Assembly (NCBI GenBank): GCA_031308135.1
Contig: JAHLJT010009419.1
Coordinates: 31,400,869 to 31,464,868 of the forward strand
DNA from: Acheta domesticus
Taxonomy: Eukaryota; Arthropoda; Insecta; Orthoptera; Gryllidae
Direction: 5' to 3'
Length of the DNA stretch: 64,000 nt
Part shown: piece after piece, positions 32,420 through 44,939 of the stretch
Layout: each line of letters starts with the position of its first letter
Position numbering within the stretch: position 1 is the stretch's first letter
Translations under genes and position numbers: made by a program
The notes under the pieces: model-generated
The model's input: only the letters and a program-made list of their open reading frames with translations
Told to the model about the DNA's origin: nothing
Databases searched by the model: none

Positions 32420-34560
32420 GAATGCCTGCTGCTAGTACTTGTAATTGGATGATGTGTTTTGGATGCGTGCTGTATATATCTACAATATCTAATTTTCCTA
32501 TTTAATTCTTTTATCTACACTAAACTAATTTTACCACTGCGTGGATGACTTATTAAGTCTCAACCTTGACAGATTTAACAATTTATCAACATTTTCACTG
32601 CTCAATATCGGCGTTTATATTTAAGCAGTAGTGACACCAGCATCCGGGATAATGTGGGAACTAAATTATGAGTAATAGAAATCTGCGTATTCCTATGTTT
32701 CTTGGAGCGTTTTAAGGGATCCTACAACTAGTATTTACTACCTACAATTTAATGTTCTATCGTCCAGGTATTTTTTCATTTATTTTTTAGTGAAATTCTC
32801 AAATTCATTTTTACCATTTATATAGCTACATATCTCCATGTAAACAGTTTTAACATAAGTAAATTACTTCCATTTACATCATACTTACTTCGAATATTAT
32901 CATTTTGGCAGAATCTTTTTTTAACTAAGTTTTTCTAACGCTTAAACATAACTTATTTTTTTATCGCACCAATTCTGATTCTCTTTCTCTCCAAACAGTA
33001 ATAACAACTCCAGTTGTCAAGGAGACAAAGTCTTGTGTATAGTTATATTTCCAGAATTTTATAGGATAACTGAAAATTATATTGTGCCAATTAATACTGT
33101 GAAGGTGTGATACAGTTTGAAAGTTTGGTATTTTCTTGCAACAATGCTTTTTGGAATACTTTGTTAATTGATAAATATTCATGTTGATTCACTTTAATCT
33201 AGCCATATCTCCACAAAAATTCTGATAAAAGCTACGAGATACATAAAACTTATTTCCAAAATAAATATTATCTAGTGGTTTGTATTTGAAGAAATTCATT
33301 AAACTTATCTGTAACAAACATGTGCTAAAAGTGCTTATAAGTTCATTTCAATAAAATGAAATACTTTGAAATGATTTGAATAATTTTTATAGTACGTATG
33401 CTATTTGTCAAAAAAACTAAATCTTATAATTTGTTGTATGTAATCCTATATCTGTAAAACGTATTCTTTTTTTTCGCCTCGGGGAATTTTTGCCCGTAGC
33501 CAGCAAAACGTATTTCGGGAAAAGAAAACTTATTTCGGCCATACAATTGTTCACAACATACATTGTTGGAACAGTACAGTGCAGCTGTTTATTGCAGCTG
33601 CTTATTGTTGCGTAGACGTTTTTGTGTAATTGAGAAGTTTTAAAACGTTTAATATCAGTTTACAAGCCCATATAATATAACAACTAAGGTGAATGTACAC
33701 ACATTTTTCCAACCATGTTTCAACTATTTAGTGATTTTATTAATGAATTATGAATAACATCACACACATTACATTAAAACTGACCAATTTTCCCAAAAAT
33801 AATATTCTTGTATAATGTTTTCTGTTGATAATTCGAAATTAAATATATTAACACTTTTTGTATTTAAAATGTGTTACCAAAACAAGATCGGTATTTCTAG
33901 GGTTAACATTGAGAAAATATTGCTTACATTTTTCAAGTGCATCGTTCATTTGGATAATATGTACTTTTCAAACAATAACTGATAAATTACTTTTTTATGA
34001 ATTATGACTGTTTTGATAATGTTTTAAACGTTAACCAACTCAACAAACATTTTACTCCGAGTGGCTTCACGTTCGGTTTTTGTATGGATGTCACAAAAAT
34101 TATTCTGTAGTAAGGCAGAGATTCATAGGTCCAAGAAACACATTTCTTAATGTTTAAAAGACACGTAGGAAAGTAACAACTTTATTATTTACTTTTTCAC
34201 TTTACCTTTAATATTTGGCTATATTAGCGCTATTACTTACATTAGTTGCACTTCAGTCTACCTGCCGTCTTGTATCCCACTTCGGATTAGTTGAACTAAC
34301 AGACATACTATTTTTTTTTTTTTGGTTTTGCGAGAAAAAGTAAATAGCGTTTGTCATCGTTGCAGTCGTTGTCAAAACGCCGCTGTTTTTCTTTCTTCCT
34401 CGAATGAAGCCATCATGCGTATTAAGCGCCGAGGCGGCGTACATTCCATGCATTGTGGAGCCCAACTAAACTGCCTCAATTGTCAAGTTTGTAGATTTTT
34501 GGAGTGTTAGGGAAGAAACGGACAGACTGGATGTGACATGGAGGGGTTCAGTGTGGGGTG
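32420..34560. other. AT-rich non-coding stretch
   Basis: AT-rich with no recognised gene, RNA or repeat; a poly-T run lies at 34311-34324. Confidence 0.5.
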
Positions 34561-34599
34561 GGGATCAGCGCGGCGCAGCAAACTCAACTAATGGTACTA

Positions 34600-35410
34600 C
34601 AACAAAACTTACTTTTTCGCATAATTTATAAATTTGATATTTTCGAAAATAAGACCCAAGTTCAATGAAAATGGAATCCGCATCATTCTTTTATTATTCC
34701 TTATTCTATTCATGAAAAAAGTTAAAGAAAATAATTGGAGCGTTTTTGAGAAAAATTGTTTATTTTTTCCATTGTCCACATTTCGCGCCAAATTACACGA
34801 AAATTACTTCGAAAAAATGAACATATGTTAAAGAACATAATTCATTAACGAAAAGATCTCTATCTTGAATGTTATAATTGTAGAAAGACGCCCCAAAAAG
34901 TCCTCTTTCGCGATTTTAAAAAAAAGGGATTTCAATGAACATGAGATCTATGCCATTCTCTTAGTCGTCCTAAACGCTATCTAAAGACAAACTTTGATCA
35001 AAAAATTTGGTGTCATTTTTTAGAAAAAGAAAATGTTTCTGAGGCTCCATGTAACGTACCCATAAAAATCAAAATATTTGTTTGAATCTCCCAAAAAGTT
35101 CATTCAGATTGATTGGGGAATATCAATCTTGAAGAAAATCGGCTGAACGGTGTAGGCGCGAGCATTGACTTCAGAAGGACAGACAGACATTTTGCCGTCA
35201 ATCATAAAATATGGATTCAGGGTACACCACGGGTTTTTGTTTCTATATTTAACAATAGGATTTATCCACTTTTCTTGATCAGGTCTCGACAATGAGAAAT
35301 TTTCTGCCGAAAATTCGCCGTTTACCGGCGCACATAACTTTTTCTTCTTACAAAGTTCCTTCGTAAGAGCGAGAAAGTAACAAGCGGCAGCGGTGTCTAC
35401 AGAACGAGCG
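34600..35410 (+). repeat. Likely transposon-derived remnant
   Basis: GAAAATCGGCTGAACGGTGT followed shortly by GGACAGACAGACATTTTG resembles a motif I know from repeat remnants in many insect genomes. Inside, 34665-34700 and 34930-34970 look like diverged copies (TTCAATGAA...GCATCATTCT against TTCAATGAA...GCCATTCTC). At 35330-35395 the sequence matches the AT-rich dyad part of the 164-bp satellite. The family is not identified and the ends are uncertain. Confidence 0.35.
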
Positions 35411-36273
35411 CGCAGCGGTGCGAACAGTTCCGAAAATGTGCTGTCGAAACCACCCGGGTTATTTCCGTGTGGGAATTTGTATTTCAAACGAAAAACATTG
35501 AGAGTAAGCGAAATGAATTTAAGAAAGGCGTGTGTTCAAGAAGACCCAGGCAAGGGGAATGTATGAGCAATAACACAGGTCGTCAAACCGCCGATCGCAA
35601 GATAGTAGTTGCTGGTGGGGATATTCTTTGTAGACCGGAGTGTCACGCTCAAGTGGTTTAGCCTGGAATTGCTCCATTGAGCTCAGAAAGATGAATCACA
35701 AAAATAGCTGCTTGTATACTCTCGCACAACTTATTTTGTGTCTCTCAGCTAATTGGTTGAGCTTGAGGCTATTTATTTGTACGTTTTGCATGTGTTCATT
35801 TGACATTTGCTAATATGGGTAGTTTGATGAACGTTCTTACTTTTGGCTTGGTTTTATTTGCTAGCTTACAGTAAGACTGTAGGTTTGCTCAGAAACGTCT
35901 TAAGTTTGGAGACCACTAAGCTATAGTAAAATAAATTTCAGCCTACTTTATGAATCAATTTCCCGCGATGTTTTCCATCTATTGTTAATAACACTTCTAA
36001 TATGATATTTTTTCTTTGACCGGCAAAGTGTTGATCTAAAATATATGTATTTATTATCCCGATCCATTGTGTTAGTCAGGGGCTGCTGGGTGACTATGGC
36101 TGCTCACGGGTTTTCGTGCGAAAAAACAAATCTGTTTGAAATTCGACGCACCGCGTCACTTGCTAAGTGCAAATGCTGTTATTTATTATACAAGTGGTAA
36201 AAGCGACATTTTATTTTGCGAGTAGAGAAGCTTGCAACACGAGGCCAGCAGACCGACTGGCGCAATTCTACGA

Positions 36274-36488
36274 GCAAAATAAAACATCTTTTTGTATATG
36301 TTTCATTATACTATTTTTAGACAGCCTTACAATTTTTCCATTTTATTTTAATTCAGGTATACAAATGACACATTGAGATCAGTAATAGCTGATGAACTCA
36401 CACGAAAGTATTTTGTTTTCTTTGTGACATTCACAGTTTTATCTGAACACTTTATCATCATCTCGTTCAGCATTAGTGCTAAAAATAC
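36274..36488 (+). repeat. Dispersed repeat family C, copy 2
   Basis: Aligns over about 215 bp with 30788-31012 (see blocks listed there). It runs directly into the LINE-like fragment, which copy 1 lacks, so the two were probably joined by chance or by insertion. Confidence 0.65.
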
Positions 36489-36690
36489 CAATCATCAGCT
36501 TCATAAAGAACTCAGCCTAGAACCCATTGAACATCACATCACATACCTAGCCACTGACTTCTACCATTTTTTACCCCAAATCCCTTCCCTTGCAACCTTC
36601 AGACTCACAATAAATCCTAACCACACCAAAAAAAACAACAAACAAACAGATATCCCTACAACATATTCTTGAAAACCTTCTCCGAATTCG
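36478..36690 (+). pseudogene. LINE ORF2 C-terminal remnant (Jockey-like)
   Basis: The plus frame reads NHQLHKELSLEPI then EHHITYLATDFYHFLPQ. This resembles the tail of the reverse-transcriptase ORF of Jockey-type non-LTR elements, which commonly ends in a pattern like LHxDL.(L/I)..I...I..LA..FY..L. Only about 60 residues remain; the polymerase domain is absent and the frame stops at 36672. An A-rich stretch follows at 36625-36645. A weakly similar A-rich piece near 61728-61795 may be another relic. Confidence 0.45.
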
Positions 36691-36699
36691 AACCAGAAT

Positions 36700-38170
36700 A
36701 GAGGACCGAAAAGGGCATCCTCACCCTTATGTTAGATTTAAGAGTTAGAAGTAAGTTTTGAATATAAGTTATCATATAGGCCTTCAAACATATGTAAAAG
36801 TAGAAATTATACTGAACTATGTACAACCAACATAAATCAATAAAAAACAAAAGTGCTAAAAATCAAACTTGCAGCACGGCACGCACGCCCTGGACGAACA
36901 GCTTTTACTAGTGGCTACCTAAGAATACTGTTTTGTTCTTCCCGTGACGCATGGCACCGCGCCCGGACTGTGTCTACCGCTATTCCACCTGGCGTGGATC
37001 TGCGGTGGAGAGTGAACACGGACGGACTTCTGGTGGCGCCGTAAGAGCGCACGTGAACCTCTTCGGCGCGGAATAGGAGGGGCGCTGGCCCGACCCTTTA
37101 CCCGAAATGGAATTCTCGTGTCCGATGGCACTCTCTAGCAGAGAAGGAAGGAGTAGCTCTTTGGTGCAACTGGGCGTGATTTCTGCTTCCTTACGCTGAA
37201 GGTGGTTTTAGCAGAGTAAAGGTACAAAGAGTGTGATTTTCATTATTATTGTTATTGTCTAGTTCTAAGTACATTTGTAAAATTCTAATATCTATATCTT
37301 TACATTCTCTTCTACATCAATTGCATTCAAAATCATTACAATTTATTTGCCATTGTTATTTGTGATTGCCACTGACAAATAAACGTATTAAAACGTATTT
37401 TGCAACACCTCAAAATTATAGCACGTAGTCACATTAACTCTCCGAACACTTAAATACTTATGCGGTAAAGGGGGAAATACCAGTTTTAATTGTAATAAAG
37501 TGGGTAATATTAGTTTTCTCGAAAACTGCGCAAAATGTTTGTGTCTAAACATATCAACTAATTCAGCATTCACATCTATTATCCAGTCTTTTCTCTTCCG
37601 AACACATTTTTAAGGAAGCTCTACCCACTATTATAGTATTTGTGGTACAACTTTCCTAATGCCTGAAAATGTGGTTAGCGAAACAAACACCGAAACCAAA
37701 AAGAATATATGTATCAGCAGCGGAAAACACGAAACGGGAATGACTTAATTTAATTCCGGCTTTTCGCAACTATGCGATTAATAGATTACATTGGAAACAT
37801 TTATACTGGATGTCATTATTGAATGTAAATCTTCTAATAACCCGCGTTGTGATTGGGTACGATTTTTTCATTAATGAGTGGAAAACTGTGGAGGGTTTTC
37901 AAATCAATATAGACTAAAGTGAATTTTACAACTAATCTAAATGAACTATTTTTAAAACGATGTAGAAAAATAATTTAACTCTCGTAAGTGGGGCCAATGA
38001 CAATTTTTGTACATTGCTAACCACAATTTGTATTACTCATATGAACGATGCTATCACACTGGTGCAATATAAGGATAAAGAAGAGATAACCCAGAAAGAC
38101 GGAAGTTTCTCAGACCCTAATCGCAACATCCTGTTCAACTCTAACAGCTCTCGAAAACTTCCAAATGCAA
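36700..38170. other. Mixed non-coding stretch
   Basis: Mostly AT-rich, with a moderately GC-rich patch at 36870-37140. No recognised gene or repeat. Confidence 0.45.
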
Positions 38171-38179
38171 CATCCTGAA

Positions 38180-38480
38180 CCGTCCCCTCGGCGCGCATGT
38201 CGTTCTACGAGACGTTAGTCCCGTAGCTTCTCGCACTGCTTCCCATCAGCCCAATCTGAGGGAGGAGGGTTGCCCACACCTACTTAAAGTAATGAATATG
38301 CTCGCGCGAAGTGTCTCAACGTGGCGTGGCGTGGTGGGGTGTGGGTGTCTCCAGACGCAGTGGAGGACTTGCCAAGCCGCTCACGAACACCGCCCGGACG
38401 AGGGAAGGGGCGGCGAGCGAACTGGTCTTCCAGATGTTACGATCTCGGCAGCCGCGCGACGGATAGGCCTCGACTTTCTT
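38180..38480. other. Moderately GC-rich block
   Basis: GC-rich with GTGGCGTGGCGTGG-type repetition near 38320. Three overlapping short open frames, none recognisable. Confidence 0.35.
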
Positions 38481-38539
38481 TCCACTACAGGGTGTCACCT
38501 ATGATCGGGGTTTTGTAGTACGGAGGAGATCTATTTTTT

Positions 38540-39140
38540 GCGTATTGTCTTAGTCGTCGTGTAAAATACGTTACCAGAGAAGAAAAAGATATGAGGGGTT
38601 ATTGAATTGGGAGAACGTACAGAGATTAATACAAAAGGTCTTATTATCAAACATCTTATTAGATGTTTACTTTGGTTGTGAATAATTAATTAATTATTGG
38701 ACACAACATAATATAATAAAAGATAAGTATATTAAATATTTTTGTAACTTCTGGTTTCCTCCTTTTAATGGCGCCACCGATATGTCTACACGCTACCGAA
38801 GAACAATCTCTGTAACACAAGTGCGACTAAAATAGAGCTCAGTTAGGCTTGTTCGTTCAGTGAATTGCGGTTAACTGCCATGATAAGTACTGACAAACTG
38901 ATTCCATGTCAACGAAAACTTTTTAAAATACAAAACAGCTAAATCGTGGGCAATATAGTTCTCAGATGCTTACTGCTAAGATATCGCAAAGGATTTGTAC
39001 GAAATTTTGTACCAATTTTATAGTGCATGTGGACTAGTCAGTCGCTCAGGATGAATGTCAGGGTGCAACATTAAACATACCAGCATGTTGGCGATACAAG
39101 GTCATTAGGTGATGTACGAGTCGTGAAAAGTTTCACATCT
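38540..39140. other. AT-rich non-coding stretch
   Basis: Nothing recognised. Confidence 0.5.
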
Positions 39141-39149
39141 TTTCTAAAA

Positions 39150-39580
39150 AGGCAGAATTGCTTTTGAGGTTCACCGCGCGAGGGGATGATTCCCCTATTT
39201 GTCGCCAGAGGCCAGGTAGCGTCGGCGTAGCCGTCACAAGGAAGCAGCGGCTTATTGCAGAAGACACTTCCCTTCCCCGTCTGGGAGCGGCTAGGACAGT
39301 GTTGTCAAGGTCCATGCAATGGGCGGAATTCCGTGGCACGAGTGCCACGACGAAATCGCCCCTTCACGCAGTTCGTCACCCCACCACCAGAGACAACGCC
39401 ATCCCTATTGTAAAACGGTGGGGTTACTAATAGTTTCCTTTCCCGACGCTAGTTGCGCGGAATAGCTCGTGGCATGCTAAGGAGTCACGACGCGTGCCAC
39501 TGCCGCTAGTAGAAGACCTTGACACCACTGGTCTAGGCGAAGGAGTCCAGCGCCGGACGGGAGCTATGAATGGCGTGGCA
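39150..39580. other. GC-moderate block left of the MITE hairpin
   Basis: About 430 bp of raised GC with overlapping frames on both strands (90 codons plus, 71 minus) that resemble no known protein. Contains local dyads such as GTGGCACGAGTGCCAC near 39333. Confidence 0.35.
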
Positions 39581-39591
39581 TACTTCGATCT

Positions 39592-39753
39592 TTTTTAACG
39601 TGGCATCTCAAGGTCACGCACGAAAAAGGGAGAGGGAAGGCAGACTCCAATAGAGTGCCGTTAAAGTGAGAGCTGTAGTGACGTTGCAGCACCCTATTGG
39701 AGTCTCTTTCCCCTCCATTTTTCGTGCGGGTCCTTAAGACGCCAAGTTAAAAA
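39592..39753. mobile_element. MITE-like hairpin, about 162 bp
   Basis: The left arm 39592-39660 and right arm about 39688-39753 are inverted copies (TTTTTAACGTGGCATCT... against the complement of ...AGACGCCAAGTTAAAAA), about 80% matched, around a loop of under 30 bp. Both arms include a CACGCACGAAAAA/TTTTTCGTGCGGG pair and an ACTCCAATAG core. No coding. The structure fits a short palindromic MITE; an RNA copy would form a long hairpin. Confidence 0.75.
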
Positions 39754-40124
39754 CTCGAAGTATAGGCAGCACGCCTGGTCACTTGATAAGCTTTGAGCTA
39801 CATTGGAAGTCCAGATTACTCTAACAGTTTGGAACGTAGTAGTAGATAGTTTATACGAACAGAATTGTATTGAGTAGAACGACCTGGCTATGAACACATA
39901 TTTCTATGGAATTGTGAATAAATGTCAATGTTGTTGAGCGCTGCATTTCATTCCGTTATAGTTTGATACACAACTGTTTTAGAAGAAACGTTTGTTACAA
40001 TTGAAATTAAATTGTTTAAGTATATTCGCAATCCTATTCGACATACAGACATTTTTATACAGTGTACCTTCTAAGTCATAGCATTTCATACCTCAGTCAG
40101 AGTACCCTAACAAACGGGCCGCGG

Positions 40125-40445
40125 GCCGCGGACCGCGCGTGATCTTTTCTGTCCCTTCCTTGTCCTATCCTCACCTCTTACACACACTAACATATACTAC
40201 ACTACCACAAATGCCGGGAGACCGGTCGGGAGCTTAGAGCTTGTCCCGACTGGGGCGGTGCCCCGCGGTGGAAGATATCTAGTTGGTGTAAACCCCGCTA
40301 GCCGTCGGAAGGTCGGCGCCGGATCTCACCATTTAGCGGGAGAAGACCACCATCACCTCCCGAGAAAAATGCACTACACTTACGGGAATAATGAACTTAG
40401 AGTTGACGTGTCCGGAATCAGTAACAATCAATCAATATTCCTAAC
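40125..40445 (+). repeat. SINE family A, copy 5 (3' half only)
   Basis: Begins at CCTTGTCCTATCCTCACC and continues through GGAGCTTAGAGCTTGTCCC, GCTAGCCGTCGGAAGGTCGG, CACCATTTAGCGGGAGAAG and an AATCAATCAAT tail. It lacks the tRNA head, i.e. it is a 5'-truncated copy, as expected from incomplete reverse transcription. Confidence 0.85.
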
Positions 40446-40459
40446 AATATAGGTGTGTT

Positions 40460-42000
40460 GGAAATTCGACACCGTTGAAACTCAATCTTTCGGAGCACCC
40501 AGTCATCAATGGTAGGAAGGCAATGGCAGCGCTGCCCCTAAGCCACTCCAGCCGATGTGAGGTTCGAAACTGGGTAACAAATCAAATTCAACGCAATAAC
40601 TGGACGAAAATAGCTTAAAAGTTTGTAGAAAACCGAGCAGAAGTTCGGGAACATCCTGTACATGGCGGCGGGCATTGCCGGCCTCCCCTTCTGAGTAGCC
40701 CTCCTCCCTTCTTTCGGCTTCACCGCCGCGACGCGGGTGCACCGCTTCCGCGTGAAGCTGGCTAATTTTTCAGGCACAATCTTCTTCCAACTTTGCGCGC
40801 TTTACGAGTGCTATTAAACTCGAACTTTATTAACAAGTAAAACTTATCTCTTTTTAAATTCTCCTCTTTGAAGACGGCGGCGCCTGGAGGTTCGCTCCGA
40901 GTCCTGTCAAGGCTTCAAGGCTGCTCGTGCCGGCGCTTCTTGCATCAGCTGCAGAAGAACTCCGACGGCAGTGCAAGGGGCACGGTGAACGTAGGGGAAG
41001 ATGCATTACGAAAATCGTATCGCGTAAAATAGGAGATAAAACGGAAGGGTTATCACATAAATTTTACTTTAGAGAGAACGTGGAGAAACACATCGTCTTA
41101 ACATACGTATTTGGCCCCATTATAATGAAACATAAAATGATGAAACACGGTGTTCTTTTTGAGACGTAACTAAGATAATCAATGAGTGGATTGTTCCAAA
41201 AATTCGTCTACCAACCTATGCAAAATATATATTATTTAGTCAGGGGCAATTTTTAAAATTAAGACCATATTAACGCGTGTAAATGAATTCGTTACTTCGA
41301 TTCACTTCTGAACGTTTAAATAACTACTATTTTTTCTACTTTCAAACTTAATGTCACATTATTTAGTATTACGCCTAAATTTAAAATAGTTCCAATCTGA
41401 TAAACTCAAACACAGAAATACGATTTAATAACCTACAGTCTTAAGGATAATAAATCAACTATCCCTTCGTAATATTATTAATGGAAAATGAGGAAAAATG
41501 AATATAAAGATTTAAGGGAAAAATAGTTTGGACAATAAAAATAAATGTTACTCTTGCAAAATTATTTTTAAATTAAACATAATAACTGCATACTCAATAG
41601 CTTAACTTATTCACAGCCTTTATTTTTAAACGACGAGGTTTGGATTTCATTCAATCTAACATAAAATAAAATGTATCCCTTCCATTTTTTTGAAATTATG
41701 CACCTGAACTCAACAATTTATCTACAATCCGAATGTAAATAAATGTTGGAAATTCATTATTCGTGTACTTTCCAATGAAGAAGTTAGCTCTAATAAATCG
41801 TACTAATTCAGAAGGAATAAAAAAGCACTTTTATTATTTCCTCGTGTCTTAGAAACATTGAATTCTGCAAATCAAAAGCCTCTCTGCTCCTAAGGCGTAT
41901 TTCTTCACAACTCTGACATCTCTCTCGAGCAGTGCAATGAAACCCTTAAACATGAACACGTTTAATACCGACCCGTCAAACAGAGCAGCCTTACACCTGT
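40460..42000. other. Mixed non-coding stretch
   Basis: A GC-moderate patch at 40500-41000 is followed by 1 kb of AT-rich DNA. Short open frames only; nothing recognised. Confidence 0.45.
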
Positions 42001-42139
42001 CTGCTTGGGGCGACAGGCCGATTGAAGACCACCATCATCACCTCTCCGGTCCCGCCCCACCCCTCCCTTCCCTTCCATATAACCACTTCTCATTACTACC
42101 GAACCGAGCCAAGTTTCAAAGTCGAACCGAGCAGAAAAG

Positions 42140-42259
42140 GCGTGCTTTTATTGGTTTTCGCCAGAGAACGCCTTGGACGGGGTGGCCGGGGTGGCAACGG
42201 CGCCGACGAGCCAAATGCCGGAAGCTTCTTGACGAATCACAAGTAGGATGTCGGCTGCA

Positions 42260-42290
<31 letters not shown>

Positions 42291-42490
42291 CGGTGGCGCG
42301 AGACGACGCGTCCCGGGCGTCTGTAATTTCACTTCCTTTGTTCGTCGTCCTCGGCAGAAGCTTCATTAAGGCTCGCGGCGGCGGCGGCGCAGCTCTTAGT
42401 GGGGTGACGCGGCTCCTTCCGCGAGGCCATAGCGATGGGATGCGGCGGCCGTAAGGTAATGAGGTCGGAGGAGGTGGGAGGACGGGGGAC
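42140..42490. other. CpG-rich island 12 with a (CGG)n run
   Basis: GC-rich, with about ten CGG units at 42259-42289 and a shorter GGCGGCGGC at 42375. Both strands give Ala- or Arg-runs in open frames of 68-129 codons, so coding is not supported. Confidence 0.5.
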
Positions 42491-42769
42491 GAGCGTGGGC
42501 AGGAGGTAAGAGGACAGAGATGCGGTGCAGAACGAATGATGGATTATTTCGGTTTCCGGACGCGTCCATTGCTATGGTAATTGGTCCCGTAAGAGTAGTA
42601 CATGTTTTATCATGGGAAGTGACGATGTTTCCCTCCCCCTACTAGACGACGAGGCACCGACTTTTTCGTTTGGGTTTTGTTGGTTCTGTTGGTTTGTTAG
42701 GATTTTGTCCATCCAATTATCCTCCATGGACCCGACGAGACAAGCTCCCAGCTGGCATCCCAACATGTG

Positions 42770-43045
42770 GGGAAGTGTAACGTGTGAAAGTGTCAGAGTG
42801 TAAGTGAGGGATGAGGATAGGGTAGAGAAGAGTAAGAACGATGGCACACGGTTCGTGGCCGGCCCGTTTGTTAGAGTACTGCTCCGGTATTCGCCTGGTG
42901 TTGATCGCAGAAACCCAGAAAAACGAGCAATCAGATCCGAGCAGCTGGCCACTAGAATTCTTCTCCAGAGAGTGGCTTAACTTGACCTAGCTTTGGAGCT
43001 GGTGTCGAACCCAAAGACCTTCCGTTTCGACACTACAGTAACATG
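42770..43045 (-). repeat. SINE family A, copy 6 (head and 5' half)
   Basis: On the minus strand a B box GGGTTCGACACC (near 43003-43014) is followed by the family body (CTCTCTGGAGAAGAATTC, GGTGTTGATCGCAG on the opposite strand, CCCTATCCTCATCCC). The 3' half is absent. Confidence 0.7.
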
Positions 43046-43049
43046 GCAG

Positions 43050-44180
43050 TACAGTGTACATGAAAGTGCTGAAGGAGTGGCACATCGCACGAAAGACTCA
43101 GAGAATTCTTGCTAAGTAATTAGAAAATAATGCAAAAAAAAGAACTTGCGCAATAAATGAAGCACATCGACCAATAGCAATTAAATAAATTCTATGAAAA
43201 TTGAAAACAAACTGATAATACGATTCGAAAGTGAGGTGAAAACTGTAGCGGAACCTCCTTTTCATCTCCTTTGTAATCAGCATGCATACATGGAACGGAA
43301 AGCACGAGTATGACGATAGTACCAATAGCAAAACGGTAGACAACATAGTTTCAACTGTAAAGTATCTAAAATCCAAACAAAAAGAATGGAAAGTAATTTC
43401 AATACGGCTATTTGGCAAATAGAATTTAAAAAATAGAAACGGAACCGAAACATGAGAAACTTAAATAACATCTAGTTGAAACAGAAGTAATTAAATCACA
43501 AACCTTTCATGAAAAAATGAGCAGCTTGAATTGAAGCAACAGTTACGCTTTCAAAAACTGGGATAACACATCACTTTGGTTATGGTTAAGTCGGGTGTAT
43601 AATTAACTACAAAATGTGTTAATGTATGTTTTCCTCAAATGGAGACGAATATACATGCAATAATTTAAGCAATACATCCAAAGTCTGTTGATTAGAAGCA
43701 AGAATGAGCAAAATGGGCACTTTTAAAAAATATTCTGTCCGTTTATCACCAACATCTACAATATCTTCAGTATTGAAAGTGTTGACAAGCAGTGTTTTGT
43801 AAAATAAAATGAATTAAAGAGAGCAAATATTCCAGTTAAAAGAGAAAAACGAAATGTACCTAATGTAAAATTTTGGCGTTTCTGTAATTACCCAATCCAC
43901 ACTGAATAGAACGTCAATTGACAAGAGGTGTGTTCGCGGACTGTAAGTGCGCGGTTCGCTACAGGCTTCTTTGGACAGCCAATATCTATTAAGCTCAACT
44001 AATGAGCTCTGCTCTCCCGATAGTCTAAAGCACACATCTTTGCGATCACATTAAACGATGCGGAACACCCAAGTAACAAGAACAGCTAAGATTGAAGGGG
44101 GATGAGAATAGTAACAGGAATGAAAATGACCAGCAATAACCACAATGCCGCTGATCTGATGACGCCGACAGAATGAGGGC
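43050..44180. other. AT-rich non-coding stretch
   Basis: Nothing recognised. Confidence 0.5.
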
Positions 44181-44279
44181 GTCAAAGTACGTTACACCGG
44201 CGAGGAATGGGAACCCTTGAGGACTGCGACTGCAGCAAAACGCGACATTAGCAACTGCCACTTCACCCAGCTTTTTGTA

Positions 44280-44830
44280 CTCACGAGCTCATTTTCGCCT
44301 CCAGAACCGCAATTGGCAGTTCGAAATCCCCCTCCCCCCCGGCCGCCACGACATTTTCTGTCATCCTTCAGTCCACTGCGCCTCCCCCTCCACACCCAAG
44401 CTCTTCTTGCTCCACCTCCACTCTGTGCCACCCCGATCCTACCTGCCCCTACCCCGCGCGGTCCCCCCTCCATCTCTCTCCGCCCCCCCCCTCCCTGTCA
44501 CTCCTCCGGAAGCGACTCTCATTCCCGTCCCTGTCCTAGAGCACGGGGTTTCCGCGAACGCCTACTGTGGAGGCAGATAGCTCGGCGGTGGCCCGAAACG
44601 TAATTACGACACGACGCCTTTGCCCGGACCACCGCCCCCACCCGCGTCATAGACCCCGCCGCCCCCGCTCTTGCTCCTTTCCCTTCCGACCGCCTCTCAC
44701 GGCAGAGCCGACGGCGCTCCCGGCGAAAGAACTTCGCCGCGGAGTTGTTCTTGGGGGAGGAGGTAGGCTACGCGAGAGAACAGGAGCCCCGGGCTATCGG
44801 GGCCAAAGAGAACGGGGAAGTGCAACCTGA
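44280..44830. other. CpG-rich island 13, C-rich on the plus strand
   Basis: C-rich with CCTCCCC runs to 44510 and mixed CpG-rich DNA after. Three overlapping open frames, all Pro/Ser/Arg-rich. No recognisable exon. Confidence 0.45.
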
Positions 44831-44939
44831 TCACCGCAGTGTGTTACAGGAACCTCTATTGGTTTCGAGATTGGATGGTTATCAAATGCGAGAGCTTATC
44901 TCTATTTTTGCGAGAAGAACAATTTGACGCACGTTGAGA

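Noticed and set aside
36385..36415. CTGATGA ... CGAAAGTA in repeat family C as a second hammerhead
   Set aside because: The bases between CTGATGA and GAAA cannot form stem II, and the other copy (30905) has lost the CTGATGA core.
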